Source: Nocardioides guangzhouensis
GTDB lineage: Bacteria > Actinomycetota > Actinomycetes > Propionibacteriales > Nocardioidaceae
Length of the DNA: 64,000 nucleotides
Assembly: GCF_004519545.1 (NCBI RefSeq)
Contig: NZ_SDKM01000011.1
Span: forward strand, 62,001 to 126,000
Direction: 5' to 3'
Translations under genes and position numbers: made by a program
Part shown: one piece after another, positions 26,059-37,112 of the stretch
Layout of the letters: every line of letters begins with the position of its first letter
Numbering within the stretch: the stretch's first letter is position 1
The notes under the pieces: model-generated
Told to the model about the DNA's origin: nothing
The model's database searches: none
What the model saw: only the letters and a program-made list of their open reading frames with translations

Positions 26059-26064
26059 AGCCTA
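26059..26064 (-). promoter_or_regulatory. Leaderless -10 of the NUDIX gene
   Basis: TAGGCT on the minus strand, followed by 6 nt and the GTG start at 26052. Confidence 0.55.
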
Positions 26065-26075
26065 GCCAGCGGATT

Positions 26076-26096
26076 CGCCCCGGCCATCCGGGGGCG
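26076..26096 (-). terminator. Terminator of the glgE-treS-mak-glgB operon
   Basis: The stem CGCCCCGG/CCGGGGGCG with a 4-nt loop and one bulged G directly abuts the glgB stop codon. Confidence 0.5.
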
Positions 26097-28246
<2,150 letters not shown>

Positions 28247-28250
<4 letters not shown>

Positions 28251-29716
28251 GACGCCAGCCTCTCCACCGCCCCGAGCGGGATCCCCAGCCAGCTCGGGCG
28301 GTTGCGCACCTCGTAGACGCATTCGTAGATGGCCTTGTCGGCCTCGTACGCGGTCAGGAGTACCCGTTCGTCGGCGGACAACGCACGTCCGCCGGTGTAG
28401 GCCTCGAGCAGCGCGTCGCTGTTGCGCTTGGTCCACTCCCGGGCGCGGTAGGCCCGCTGCTCGACCCCGTCCGCGTCGCTCTCGGTCATCGCCCGGTCGA
28501 CCGCCGCGGCGGCGTAGTCGAACGAACGGAGCATGCCGGCCACGTCCCGCCACACCGAGTCGGGCAGCATCCGCTCGGCCAGGGGCTTGGCCGGCTCGCC
28601 CTCGAAGTCCACCAGCTTCCAGCCGCGGACCGTGCGCAGGGTCTGGCCGAGGTGCAGGTCGCCGTGGATGCGCTGGATCGGGTCGCCGCCCAGCGCGCGC
28701 ACCGCCTCGAACCCGCCGCGGAGCCCCCCGGCGTACGCCTCGAGAGCGGGGACGGCCGTCAGGGCCTCGTCGAGCCGCCGGTGCATCGCGTCGGCGAGCT
28801 CGCCGAGCTGCTCGGGCGTGCGCACCTCGGTGGGGAAGTGCTCGGCCAGGACCTGGTGGGTCTCGGCCAGGGCGACGCCGAGCCGGGCGGCCTCCGCGGC
28901 GAAGTCGCCGCCCACCTCGTGCGGGTGCAGGTCGGCCTCGGCGAACAGGTTGCGGGCGCTGACCTGGGCCAGGTCCCAGCCGTCGGTGCCGGTGCGCAGG
29001 AACTGCTGGAGCATCGCGAGCTGGATGACCGTGTCGGTCGCCGTGTCGTAGGTGTCCAGCCAGCCGTAGAGGGCGGCCACGTGGTCGGAGCCGGCGCGGG
29101 TGAGCACCTCGTGGATCTGGATGTCGGGGTTCACGCCCGGGGTGACCTTGCGGAACACCTTCATCAGGCAGTCCTCCCCGAAAGCCACCGAGGAGTTGGA
29201 CTGCTCGCCGCTGAACAGCGTCGAGTGGGTGGTCGTGTCGATCTCGTGGCCCTCGAGCCGGTGGAAGAACAGGGCGTGGCTGTGGTCGCCCTCGTGGTGG
29301 CCCTCCTTGTCGAAGGCCGCCAGCCACAGCGCCATGGCGTCGCGGTCGTGCACCGCGTCGTACACCAGCGACGGGCCGAAGTCGGGGTCGTCCCACTCGC
29401 CCACCAGCGCGTGCGCCAGCCGGTCCTGCGGTTCCGTGCAGAACAGCAGCGGGAGCTGGTAGAGCTCGGTGTCGCCGTCCGCGTAGGCCACCTCGAGCAG
29501 GTCGATCGCCACCCGCGGCTCGTCGGGGCCGGCCGGCAGCCGGCCGACCCGGCGTACGCCGGCCGCCCGGAGGTCGCGGCCCTTGCCGCCGAACCACCGG
29601 GCGGTGCCCAGGAAGCGCTCGAGATGGGGGAGCGCGGGGTGGGACCCGGGCCCGTCGGTCGTGCGCGGGCTCGTGGTCGGGTCCGTGGTCGGGGTGGTGC
29701 TCTCGGGCTGGGTCAC
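28247..29716 (-). CDS. mak: Maltokinase
   Basis: 489 residues. The GTG 29716 overlaps the treS stop by 4 nt. A disordered Thr/Pro-rich start is followed by the maltokinase N-cap ([22 protein letters not shown]). The kinase-like core shows [16 protein letters not shown], catalytic [12 protein letters not shown] and metal-binding [16 protein letters not shown]. It phosphorylates maltose to maltose 1-phosphate with ATP, the substrate of GlgE. TreS and Mak are known to form a complex in mycobacteria; here their genes are adjacent and coupled. Confidence 0.95.
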
Positions 29717-31488
29717 GGAGCGGGGTCCTCCCGTCGGGTCAGGCGGAACCAGTAGAAGCTGTGGCCACCCAGGGTGAGCAGGTACGGCAGCTCACCGATG
29801 GTGGGGAACGGGACGCCGCCGAGGAGCTCGACCGGGTACCAGCCCTCCCAGCGCCGGAGGTCGAGCTCGACCGGCTGCGGGAACCGGGAGAGGTTGTTGA
29901 CGCAGACGATGATGTCGTCGTCGTGCTCTCGGGCGTAGGACAGCACGCTCGGGTTCGAGCCGCCGAGGTCGGTGAACGTGCCGAGGCCGAACGCCGGGTG
30001 CTGGCGGCGGGCGTGGATCATGCGGCGGGTCCAGTGCAGCAGCGAGGAGGAGTTCTCCAGCTGGGCCTCGACGTTGACCGACTGGTACCCGAAGACCGGG
30101 TCCTGGATGGCAGGCAGGTGCAGCTTGCCGGGGGTGGCCACGGAGAAGCCGGCGTTGCGGTCGGGCGTCCACTGCATCGGCGTGCGGACGCCGTCGCGGT
30201 CGCCCAGCCAGATGTTGTCGCCCATCCCGATCTCGTCGCCGTAGTAGAGGACCGGCGACCCGGGCATCGACAGCAGCAGCGCGGTGAACAGCTCCATCTG
30301 GTTGATGTCGTTCTCGAGCAGCGGGGCGAGCCGGCGGCGGATGCCGATGTTGGCCTTCATCCGCGGGTCCTTGGCGTACTCGTCCCACATGTAGTCGCGG
30401 TCCTCGTCGGTCACCATCTCGAGCGTCAGCTCGTCGTGGTTGCGGAGGAAGATGCCCCACTGGCAGTTGTCCGGGATGGCCGGGGTCTGCTCGAGGATCT
30501 CGGAGATGGGGTAGCGCGACTCGCGGCGCACCGCCATGAAGATGCGCGGCATCACCGGGAAGTGGAAGCACATGTGGCACTCGTCCCCGTGGCCGCCGTA
30601 CTCCCCGGTCTCGGGGTCGCGGGTGCCGCCGAAGTAGTCGACGACGTCGGAGGGCCACTGGTTGGCCTCGGCCAGCAGCACCCGGCCCGGGTAGTTGTCG
30701 TCGACGAACCTGCGCACCTTCCGGAGGAACTCGTGTGTCTCCGGGAGGTTCTCTCCGTTGGTGCCCGGCCGCTCGTAGAGGTAGGGGACGGCATCGAGCC
30801 GGAAGCCGTCGAGGCCCATGTCCAGCCAGAACGCGAGCGCCTCGAGCATCGCGTCGTGGACCTTGGGGTTGTCGAAGTTGAGGTCGGGCTGGTGGCTGAA
30901 GAACCGGTGCCAGAAGTACTGCTGGCGGACCGGGTCCCAGGTCCAGTTGGACGGCTCGGTGTCGACGAAGATGATCCGTGCGTCCTGGTAGAGCTCGTCG
31001 CTGTCGGACCAGACGTAGAAGTCGCCGTACGGGCCGTCCGGGTCCTCCCGCGAGGCCTGGAACCACGGGTGCTGGTCCGAGGTGTGGTTCATGACGAAGT
31101 CGATGATCACCCGGATGCCGCGCTCGTGCGCCGCGTCGAGGAACTTGTGGAAGTCCTCGATGGTCCCGATCTCGGGCAGCACGCCGGTGTAGTCGGAGAC
31201 GTCGTACCCGCCGTCGCGCAGCGGGGACGGGAAGAACGGCGGCACCCAGAGGCAGTCGATGCCGAGCCACTGGAGGTAGTCCAGCTTCTCGGTCAGCCCG
31301 GCGAAGTCACCGGTGCCGTCGCCGTTCGAGTCGCGGAACGAGCGGACCAGGACCTCGTAGAACACCGCGGTCTTGAACCAGTCCGGTGTCTCCACCGCAC
31401 CTCTGTCGTGCATCTCGGGAAGGCCCTCCCTGCCCTCGGCCTGTGCGTCGGCGGACACGGCGGTCCGGCTCGGCTCGGTCGCGGTCAA
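29713..31488 (-). CDS. treS: Trehalose synthase (maltose alpha-D-glucosyltransferase)
   Basis: 591 residues. The start is TTG 31488: it overlaps the glgE stop (TTGA) and sits 5 nt after AGGAGG, and no ATG or GTG is as well placed. The GH13 barrel carries [15 protein letters not shown], nucleophile Asp in [15 protein letters not shown], Glu in [13 protein letters not shown], and [12 protein letters not shown]. It interconverts trehalose and maltose, in this pathway directing trehalose toward maltose. Third-from-last gene of glgE-treS-mak-glgB. Confidence 0.95.
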   Translation of the reverse strand: MTATEPSRTAVSADAQAEGREGLPEMHDRGAVETPDWFKTAVFYEVLVRSFRDSNGDGTGDFAGLTEKLDYLQWLGIDCLWVPPFFPSPLRDGGYDVSDYTGVLPEIGTIEDFHKFLDAAHERGIRVIIDFVMNHTSDQHPWFQASREDPDGPYGDFYVWSDSDELYQDARIIFVDTEPSNWTWDPVRQQYFWHRFFSHQPDLNFDNPKVHDAMLEALAFWLDMGLDGFRLDAVPYLYERPGTNGENLPETHEFLRKVRRFVDDNYPGRVLLAEANQWPSDVVDYFGGTRDPETGEYGGHGDECHMCFHFPVMPRIFMAVRRESRYPISEILEQTPAIPDNCQWGIFLRNHDELTLEMVTDEDRDYMWDEYAKDPRMKANIGIRRRLAPLLENDINQMELFTALLLSMPGSPVLYYGDEIGMGDNIWLGDRDGVRTPMQWTPDRNAGFSVATPGKLHLPAIQDPVFGYQSVNVEAQLENSSSLLHWTRRMIHARRQHPAFGLGTFTDLGGSNPSVLSYAREHDDDIIVCVNNLSRFPQPVELDLRRWEGWYPVELLGGVPFPTIGELPYLLTLGGHSFYWFRLTRREDPAP

Positions 31489-33470
31489 CGGGGCCTCCTG
31501 ATCGTGAGGATGTGGGCGGGCTCGACGTAGGGGTCGAGGCGGACGTAGTCGTGCTCGGTCCAGCTCCAGGTCTCGCCGGTGATCTCGTCGTGGACCAGGA
31601 ACGAGTCGTTCCAGTCGAGGCCGAGCGCCGGCATGTCGAGGTGGACCATGGTCTCGCGGGTGCCGTGCGGGTCGACGTTGACGACCACGATCACGGTGTC
31701 GAGCTGCCCGTCGGGCAGCTCCCGGTGCTTGCTGAAGACCAGCACCGCGTCGTCGTCGCTGCGGTGCACGGTGAGGTTGCGCAGCAGCTGGAGCGCCGGG
31801 TGGGCCCGGCGGATCTCGTTCAGCCTCGTGAGGTACGGCGCGAGCGTGCGGCCCTCCTTCTCCGCGGCCTCCCAGTCGCGGACCCGGATCTGGAACTTCT
31901 CCGAGTCGAGGTACTCCTCGGAGCCGGGCTTCACCGCCACGTGCTCGAACAGCTCGTAGCCGGCGTAGACGCCCCAGCTCGGGCTGCCGGTCGCGGCGAT
32001 GGCTGCCCGGATCTTGAAGGCCGCCGGGCCGCCGTACTGCAGGTAGGCGTGGAGGATGTCGGGGGTGTTGACGAAGAAGTTCGGCCGCATCAGGTGGTCG
32101 GACTCCCGCGACACCTCGCTGAGGTAGTCCTCCAACTCCTGCTTGGAGTTGCGCCAGGTGAAGTAGGTGTAGCTCTGGTGGTAGCCGATCGACCCGAGCC
32201 CGTGCATCATCGGCGGCCGGGTGAACGCCTCGGACAGGAAGATGACGTCCGGGTCGGTCGCGCGGACCTGGCCGAGCAGCCACTCCCAGAAGGCCAGCGG
32301 CTTGGTGTGCGGGTTGTCGACGCGGAAGATCCGGACCCCGTGCGCCATCCAGAGCCGCACCACGCGCAGCGCCTCGGCGTAGATGCCCTCGGGGTCGTTG
32401 TCGAAGTTGATCGGGTAGATGTCCTGGTACTTCTTCGGCGGGTTCTCCGCGTAGGCGATCGACCCGTCGGCGCGGGTGGTGAACCACTCCGGGTGCTTCT
32501 TCACCCAGGGGTGGTCGGGCGCCGCCTGCAGCGCGAAGTCGAGCGCCACCTCGAGGCCGGCCTTGGTCGCGGCGGCGACGAAGTGGTCGAAGTCCTTCAT
32601 CGTGCCGAGGTCGGGGTGGATCGCGTCGTGGCCGCCCTCCTTGGCACCGATCGCCCACGGCGACCCGGTGTCGTCGGGGCCGGGGGTCAGCGTGTTGTTG
32701 GGGCCTTTGCGGTTCAGCCGGCCGATCGGGTGGATCGGCGGCAGGTAGATCACGTCGAAGCCCATCGCCGCCACTGCCGGCAGCCGCTTCGCCGCGGTGC
32801 GCAGGGTGCCGCTGGTGACCTTGCCGGTCTTCGGGTCCTTCGTGGCCCCCTCGGAGCGCGGGAAGAACTCGTACCAGCTGCCGTAGAGCGCGCGCTCGCG
32901 GTCGGCGTACGCCGGGAAGGGCCCCTCGACCGTGAGCAGGTCGCGCAGCGGGTGGCGCGCGAGGACGTCAGCGAGGTCGTCGGCCTGGAGGACCGCGAGC
33001 CGGGCGGCGACCGGACGGGAGGTGTCCTGCGTCGCGTCGATCGCGCCGGCCACCACCTTGGCGTCGACCGAGCCCTTCTTGAGCCCCTTGCGGACCCGCT
33101 GCAGCAGCAGGTGCCCCTCGGCGAACATGAGCTCGGTGTCGATGTCGGCCGGGATCTTGATGCCGGCCGCGTGCTCCCAGGTGGCGAGCGGGTCGGACCA
33201 GGCCTGGATCTCGAACGACCACGCGCCGTCGGTGTCCGGCGTCACCCACGCCTCGTGGAGGTCGGGCACCGTGTCGTGCTTGACCATCCGGACCGGGTGC
33301 CGGCGCTTGCCCCGGGGGTCGATCAGCACCACCTCGGCCCCGAGCTTGTCGTGGCCCTCGCGGAACACGCGGGCGCGGACCGGGAACGGCTCGCCCACGG
33401 TCGCCTTGGCAGGTAGCCGGCCACGGTCGACGACGGGGGAGACATCCATGACGGGTATGCGTCCGACCAT
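31485..33470 (-). CDS. glgE: Alpha-1,4-glucan:maltose-1-phosphate maltosyltransferase
   Basis: 661 residues, typical of GlgE. ATG 33470 is 7 nt after a minus-strand TAGGGT, so the operon appears to start leaderless. Domains: N-terminal beta-sandwich ([23 protein letters not shown]), helical segment, GH13 barrel with nucleophile Asp in [16 protein letters not shown] and Glu in [18 protein letters not shown], then a C-terminal sheet domain. It transfers maltosyl units from maltose 1-phosphate to alpha-glucan. First gene of the operon. This GlgE route makes glycogen-like or capsular glucan from trehalose. Confidence 0.96.
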   Translation of the reverse strand: MVGRIPVMDVSPVVDRGRLPAKATVGEPFPVRARVFREGHDKLGAEVVLIDPRGKRRHPVRMVKHDTVPDLHEAWVTPDTDGAWSFEIQAWSDPLATWEHAAGIKIPADIDTELMFAEGHLLLQRVRKGLKKGSVDAKVVAGAIDATQDTSRPVAARLAVLQADDLADVLARHPLRDLLTVEGPFPAYADRERALYGSWYEFFPRSEGATKDPKTGKVTSGTLRTAAKRLPAVAAMGFDVIYLPPIHPIGRLNRKGPNNTLTPGPDDTGSPWAIGAKEGGHDAIHPDLGTMKDFDHFVAAATKAGLEVALDFALQAAPDHPWVKKHPEWFTTRADGSIAYAENPPKKYQDIYPINFDNDPEGIYAEALRVVRLWMAHGVRIFRVDNPHTKPLAFWEWLLGQVRATDPDVIFLSEAFTRPPMMHGLGSIGYHQSYTYFTWRNSKQELEDYLSEVSRESDHLMRPNFFVNTPDILHAYLQYGGPAAFKIRAAIAATGSPSWGVYAGYELFEHVAVKPGSEEYLDSEKFQIRVRDWEAAEKEGRTLAPYLTRLNEIRRAHPALQLLRNLTVHRSDDDAVLVFSKHRELPDGQLDTVIVVVNVDPHGTRETMVHLDMPALGLDWNDSFLVHDEITGETWSWTEHDYVRLDPYVEPAHILTIRRPR

Positions 33471-33477
33471 GCGCTCC

Positions 33478-33483
33478 ACCCTA
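33478..33483 (-). promoter_or_regulatory. Leaderless -10 of the glgE operon
   Basis: TAGGGT on the minus strand, 7 nt before ATG 33470. The only purine stretch before the ATG (GGAG) is too close to be a good ribosome site. Confidence 0.6.
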
Positions 33484-33508
33484 GGGGTCAGGTGAGGGTG
33501 CGCCGCAA

Positions 33509-33548
33509 GGCCGGACCAGCGAGGATGAGCACCCCGGCCGGTCCGGCC
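33509..33548 (-). terminator. Probable terminator of the M36 peptidase gene
   Basis: The inverted repeat GGCCGGACC/GGTCCGGCC (9 bp) has a 22-nt loop and lies 36 nt beyond the peptidase stop. Confidence 0.45.
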
Positions 33549-33583
33549 CTGGTCCTGCTCCCGGGTGGCGGGTCCGTGGCAGG

Positions 33584-36500
33584 TCAGTAGACCTGCAGCT
33601 CGGCGGCGCGCACCGACTGGCCGCGGTCGGACGCGGTCCTGCAGTCGGTGGCGTTCGTCGGGTCGTCGTCCTGCTCGCCGGCGTAGCCGGAGTAGCCGGT
33701 GCACTGGTTCTCCAGCGCCACGAACCGGATCGCCGCGGCCCGCGTGTCGGGCACGTCGAACGACCGCAGGAGGAGGTTCGGCGCCACCGGCCGCGGTCGT
33801 ACGGCGGGGAAGGCGGCCGTGGACGAGGTGTAGAACCGCTTCCACGTGGCGCCGGCCGAGCCGCAGGCGCTGGTGCACGCCTCCAGCGCGAAGCGACGCA
33901 GCGCGGTGAACCGTGAACCGGAGTCGGGGTCCGCCGCGAGCGGGAGGTCGGTCGCCTCGGCCGGTGCCGGACGCAGCATCGCGCTGACCTGGACCCGGCG
34001 GACCGTGCGGGTCCCGCCGGCGAGGTCCACCACGACGTACGGGTGCTGCCCGGCCTGGTCGACGTTGGTGCCGTCGTTGACGCCGGCCCAGTTCGTGGAC
34101 TCGGTGCCGTCGATCAGCGAGGCCGCGTTGAGCGACCCGGCGCTGGAGGAGAGGACCCTGGCGCCGTTCGCCTTCGCGGCCAGGTTCCTGGCCCCGGCGA
34201 GCCGGATGGTGCGCTTCTGGCCCGGCTTCACGGTGACCGTGAACCGGCTGAAGCCGCGGCCGGTGGACTGGTGCAGCAGCTGGTGCCTGCCCGGGACCAG
34301 CGAGAAGGTGCTGCCCAGCTTCGTGGTCGACAGGGTGTCGGCGACCGGGGTGGAGCGGGCCTCGTAACGACCGACGTACAGGCGGCCGGGGGTGGCCAGG
34401 GTGACCCGCGCGTTGTGGGACCGCGGCGAGGCGAAGCTCGGCGTGGTGTCACCAGAGTCGGCGTTGGGCGTGGCGGCGCCCTTGCCCATCCCGCGCTTCG
34501 CGAACGCGTCCCACATCGCCTTCACGTCGCGGCCGCCGAAGCGCATCCGGTCCGCGGCCAGCATCGCGTCGCGGGCGTCGAGCATCGACGTGGCGCCCTG
34601 CTGCAGCAGGAAGGCGTCGAACACCAGCTGCACCCAGCGCCGGTTGCCGGGGCAGACCTGCGGCGCCCGCGGCGTACGGCGGGCGCCGAGGCCCTCCGCG
34701 CACGCCTCCTGCAGCTCCTTGTCGGCGTACGGGAAGCGGGCGTCGTAGCGCTTGACGAGCGCCTGCCGGACCGACCACATGGTGCCGTTCCAGATCTCGC
34801 CGTCCGCGTGCACCTCGTCGCCGGTCGAGTCGAACCCGTAGTTGGAGTAGTTGAGCGGGTTGGCGTTGATCGCGTAGTCGCGGATGCCCACGCTCTTGTT
34901 CCCGGTGGCGTAGGGGCCCACCGCCCAGGGGTTGGCGCCGGTGGAGTAGCCGTGGCTGAAGAGGTACTCCGCGGCGACCAGGTCACCCCACGACTCGCCC
35001 ATCGCGCCGCCCTGCTCGGAGGTGATCCCCTCGTCCGGGCCGCCGATCATGCGGTTGGAGATCGCGTGGGTGTACTCGTGCCCGACGATGCTCATGTCGA
35101 GCGAGCCGTCCGCGCAGGGGGAGTAGAACGCGCCCGCGATCGGCTGGAAGAGGTACTGGTTGGTGATGCCGGGGATCCCGTCCTGGAGCGCGATCTGGTT
35201 GGCGTTGTCCCGGCCGAGGTACGACGGCGTGCCCCCGCTGAGCGCGCCTGCCTGGACGTTGCCGACCTCGGGGTCGTCCTGCCGCGTCGGGTCGGGGTTC
35301 CGGCCGAGGTTGTCCTGCTGCAGGTTGTAGTTCTGCTCGGTGAAGCCGAGGCCGTAGCTGTAGTCGTGCATGCGGTTGTGTGCGACGAACAGGTTGGTGG
35401 CCGCGAAGTCGATGTCGTTGCCGCCGGGCACCAGCTCCGCGGGGTTGCAGCGGGAGTTGTTCCAAGCGTCGGTGAACGCGGTGGTGTACTCCCGGGTCGG
35501 GGAGAACGGGGCCTGCGCGAGGCCGCCGGGCGTGAGCGGGCTCAGCCAGGCTTCCCGGTCGCTGGCGTTGTTGCCGCGGGTGGTGAAGGTCGGCAGCCCG
35601 GTCAGGTGGTCGTGGTCCCAGGGCGAGCTGTAGGGGTTGGCCAGCCGGTGCCCGGGGGTGCAGCCGGCCGCGGGCTCCCAGCAGCCGACCACGGTGTTCC
35701 TGGGCGCGTGGTCGGCCGACCAGTCGAGGGCGGGGTTGCTCGGGAAGTAGCGCCAGCGGGGGAGCGGCACGGACGGCGCCGCGGCGCTGCTGTCGCCGGA
35801 GGTGACGACGCCGGTGTAGGCGCCCGGGGGCAGGAACGGTGCCGTCGGGTCCTCGAACGGGCAGACCTGGGCGTGGTAGACGCCCTGCGGCAGGGTGCCG
35901 CCCGGGGCGTAGGTCAACGTCTCCGGGCTGGTGCCGAGGTCGCCGCTGGCCAGCAGCGCGCCGCCCGGGCCGAACAGCTTGACCACGATGTCGTTGGCCG
36001 GGTTGACCGCGGTGGCGGCCACCGCGATCTGCTGCGTCTTCGCGTCGGTGAGCTCGAAGGCGTGCTGCGGGCCGCACGCGTCGGCGGTCACCTCGCCCTG
36101 GAACGGTGCGAGGTCGCTGGAGTGGTCGACCTTGTCCTGCCGGACGAGCACCTTGCCGGTCACGGCGTCCACCATCGAGGTGTAGGCCAGGGCGGCACCC
36201 TTCTGCACGTCGACCACGTTGGCCTCGAACACCGGACGCACCGACCCGTCGGCCAGGGCCAGGGCGCGCAGCCGCACCTGCTGCTCCTGGGCGAAGCCCG
36301 GCACCGTCAGCCGGGTCCAGCCGCCCTTCGTGACCGTGCCCAGCGTCCCGGTGTCGATGCCGTCCCGGCCGACGTTCGCGGCGGCGGCCAGCCAGGCGCG
36401 GACGGGACCGAGCCCCGGCGCAGCGGGCGTGCCGGTGGTCCGGGTCAGGGACGAGGAGACGTAGGCGATCTGCCCGTCGGCGACGCCGACCGTCACCATC

Positions 36501-36994
36501 GACCCGATCGCGGGGGAGAGGTCGCCGAACCGCTGGCGGAACAGCACCGCCCGGGCGCTGCTCCGGGCGAGCCTCTGGGCGTTGACCAGCTCGAGGCCGT
36601 CCACCTGGCCCGCGGTCAGGCCGAGCAGGGACCGGTGCGCCCGCAGCCACGACCGGGCCGCGGTGGCGGCGTCGGACGACGAGGCCGCACCGAGGCTGCC
36701 ACCGGCCGGCAGGATCGAGGCCGGGGTGCCGAACGCGTTCCACCGGACCGTCGCCGCGAGCCGGGACGCGGCCCGCTCCTGCGCGGCCGTCGGGAGCGCG
36801 GTACCGCGGGTGTCGAGGTCGGTCAGGCCGGCCGGGGAGTCCCCGAGCGTGAGCAGCTCGGGCGTGGCCGGGGCGGCCGACGGCGAGGTCTCGCCGACAG
36901 CGGGGAGCTGGGCGAGGCCCGTGACCAGGGAGGCGGCCACGAGGGCGGCAGCGGCAAGGCCGAGCCGGCTGCGCCGCGGAACGAGGATCGTCAT
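33584..36994 (-). CDS. Secreted M36 (fungalysin-type) metallopeptidase with discoidin-like domain
   Basis: 1136 residues. The signal peptide reads RRSRLGLAAAALVAASLVTGL. An FTP/propeptide region follows (SLLGLTAGQVDGLELVNAQ, FRQRFGDLSPAIGSMVTVG). The catalytic zinc motif HEYTH is at about 639-643, with the third ligand in GAMGESWGDLVAAEY. A C-terminal F5/8-type carbohydrate-binding-like domain (STNWAGVNDG, YVVVDLAGGTRTVRRVQVSAML) ends the protein. It is an exported zinc protease, autoprocessed in the family. It sits between glgE and glgP without obvious functional relation. Confidence 0.9.
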   Translation of the reverse strand: MTILVPRRSRLGLAAAALVAASLVTGLAQLPAVGETSPSAAPATPELLTLGDSPAGLTDLDTRGTALPTAAQERAASRLAATVRWNAFGTPASILPAGGSLGAASSSDAATAARSWLRAHRSLLGLTAGQVDGLELVNAQRLARSSARAVLFRQRFGDLSPAIGSMVTVGVADGQIAYVSSSLTRTTGTPAAPGLGPVRAWLAAAANVGRDGIDTGTLGTVTKGGWTRLTVPGFAQEQQVRLRALALADGSVRPVFEANVVDVQKGAALAYTSMVDAVTGKVLVRQDKVDHSSDLAPFQGEVTADACGPQHAFELTDAKTQQIAVAATAVNPANDIVVKLFGPGGALLASGDLGTSPETLTYAPGGTLPQGVYHAQVCPFEDPTAPFLPPGAYTGVVTSGDSSAAAPSVPLPRWRYFPSNPALDWSADHAPRNTVVGCWEPAAGCTPGHRLANPYSSPWDHDHLTGLPTFTTRGNNASDREAWLSPLTPGGLAQAPFSPTREYTTAFTDAWNNSRCNPAELVPGGNDIDFAATNLFVAHNRMHDYSYGLGFTEQNYNLQQDNLGRNPDPTRQDDPEVGNVQAGALSGGTPSYLGRDNANQIALQDGIPGITNQYLFQPIAGAFYSPCADGSLDMSIVGHEYTHAISNRMIGGPDEGITSEQGGAMGESWGDLVAAEYLFSHGYSTGANPWAVGPYATGNKSVGIRDYAINANPLNYSNYGFDSTGDEVHADGEIWNGTMWSVRQALVKRYDARFPYADKELQEACAEGLGARRTPRAPQVCPGNRRWVQLVFDAFLLQQGATSMLDARDAMLAADRMRFGGRDVKAMWDAFAKRGMGKGAATPNADSGDTTPSFASPRSHNARVTLATPGRLYVGRYEARSTPVADTLSTTKLGSTFSLVPGRHQLLHQSTGRGFSRFTVTVKPGQKRTIRLAGARNLAAKANGARVLSSSAGSLNAASLIDGTESTNWAGVNDGTNVDQAGQHPYVVVDLAGGTRTVRRVQVSAMLRPAPAEATDLPLAADPDSGSRFTALRRFALEACTSACGSAGATWKRFYTSSTAAFPAVRPRPVAPNLLLRSFDVPDTRAAAIRFVALENQCTGYSGYAGEQDDDPTNATDCRTASDRGQSVRAAELQVY

Positions 36995-37075
36995 GCGCCG
37001 AACAACGGGGGAGCGCGGTCGCGGGTTACGTGAGGGTCTGCGAAGCCGCAGGTCAGCGGCCTGTCGAGACGGCTA

Positions 37076-37106
37076 TTGGATCGATCCAGAGCCTTTGGGC
37101 TACCGT
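37076..37106 (+). promoter_or_regulatory. glgP leaderless promoter with GGATCGATCC palindrome
   Basis: TTGGAT (37076-37081) and TACCGT (37101-37106) form a promoter-like pair with a 19-nt spacer. The -10 ends 6 nt before GTG 37113. The palindrome GGATCGATCC (37078-37087) overlaps the -35. Confidence 0.5.
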
Positions 37107-37112
37107 CTTCTG

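Noticed and set aside
28251..29597. Apparent N-terminal extension of glgB in the same open frame
   Set aside because: The extension is Arg/Pro/Gly-rich shadow of the maltokinase gene. The CBM48 start and the ATGA overlap place the true start at 28250.
36582..37112. Upstream extension of glgP
   Set aside because: It is antisense to the M36 peptidase signal and propeptide region; the conserved GlgP N-terminus and a -10 hexamer place the start at GTG 37113.
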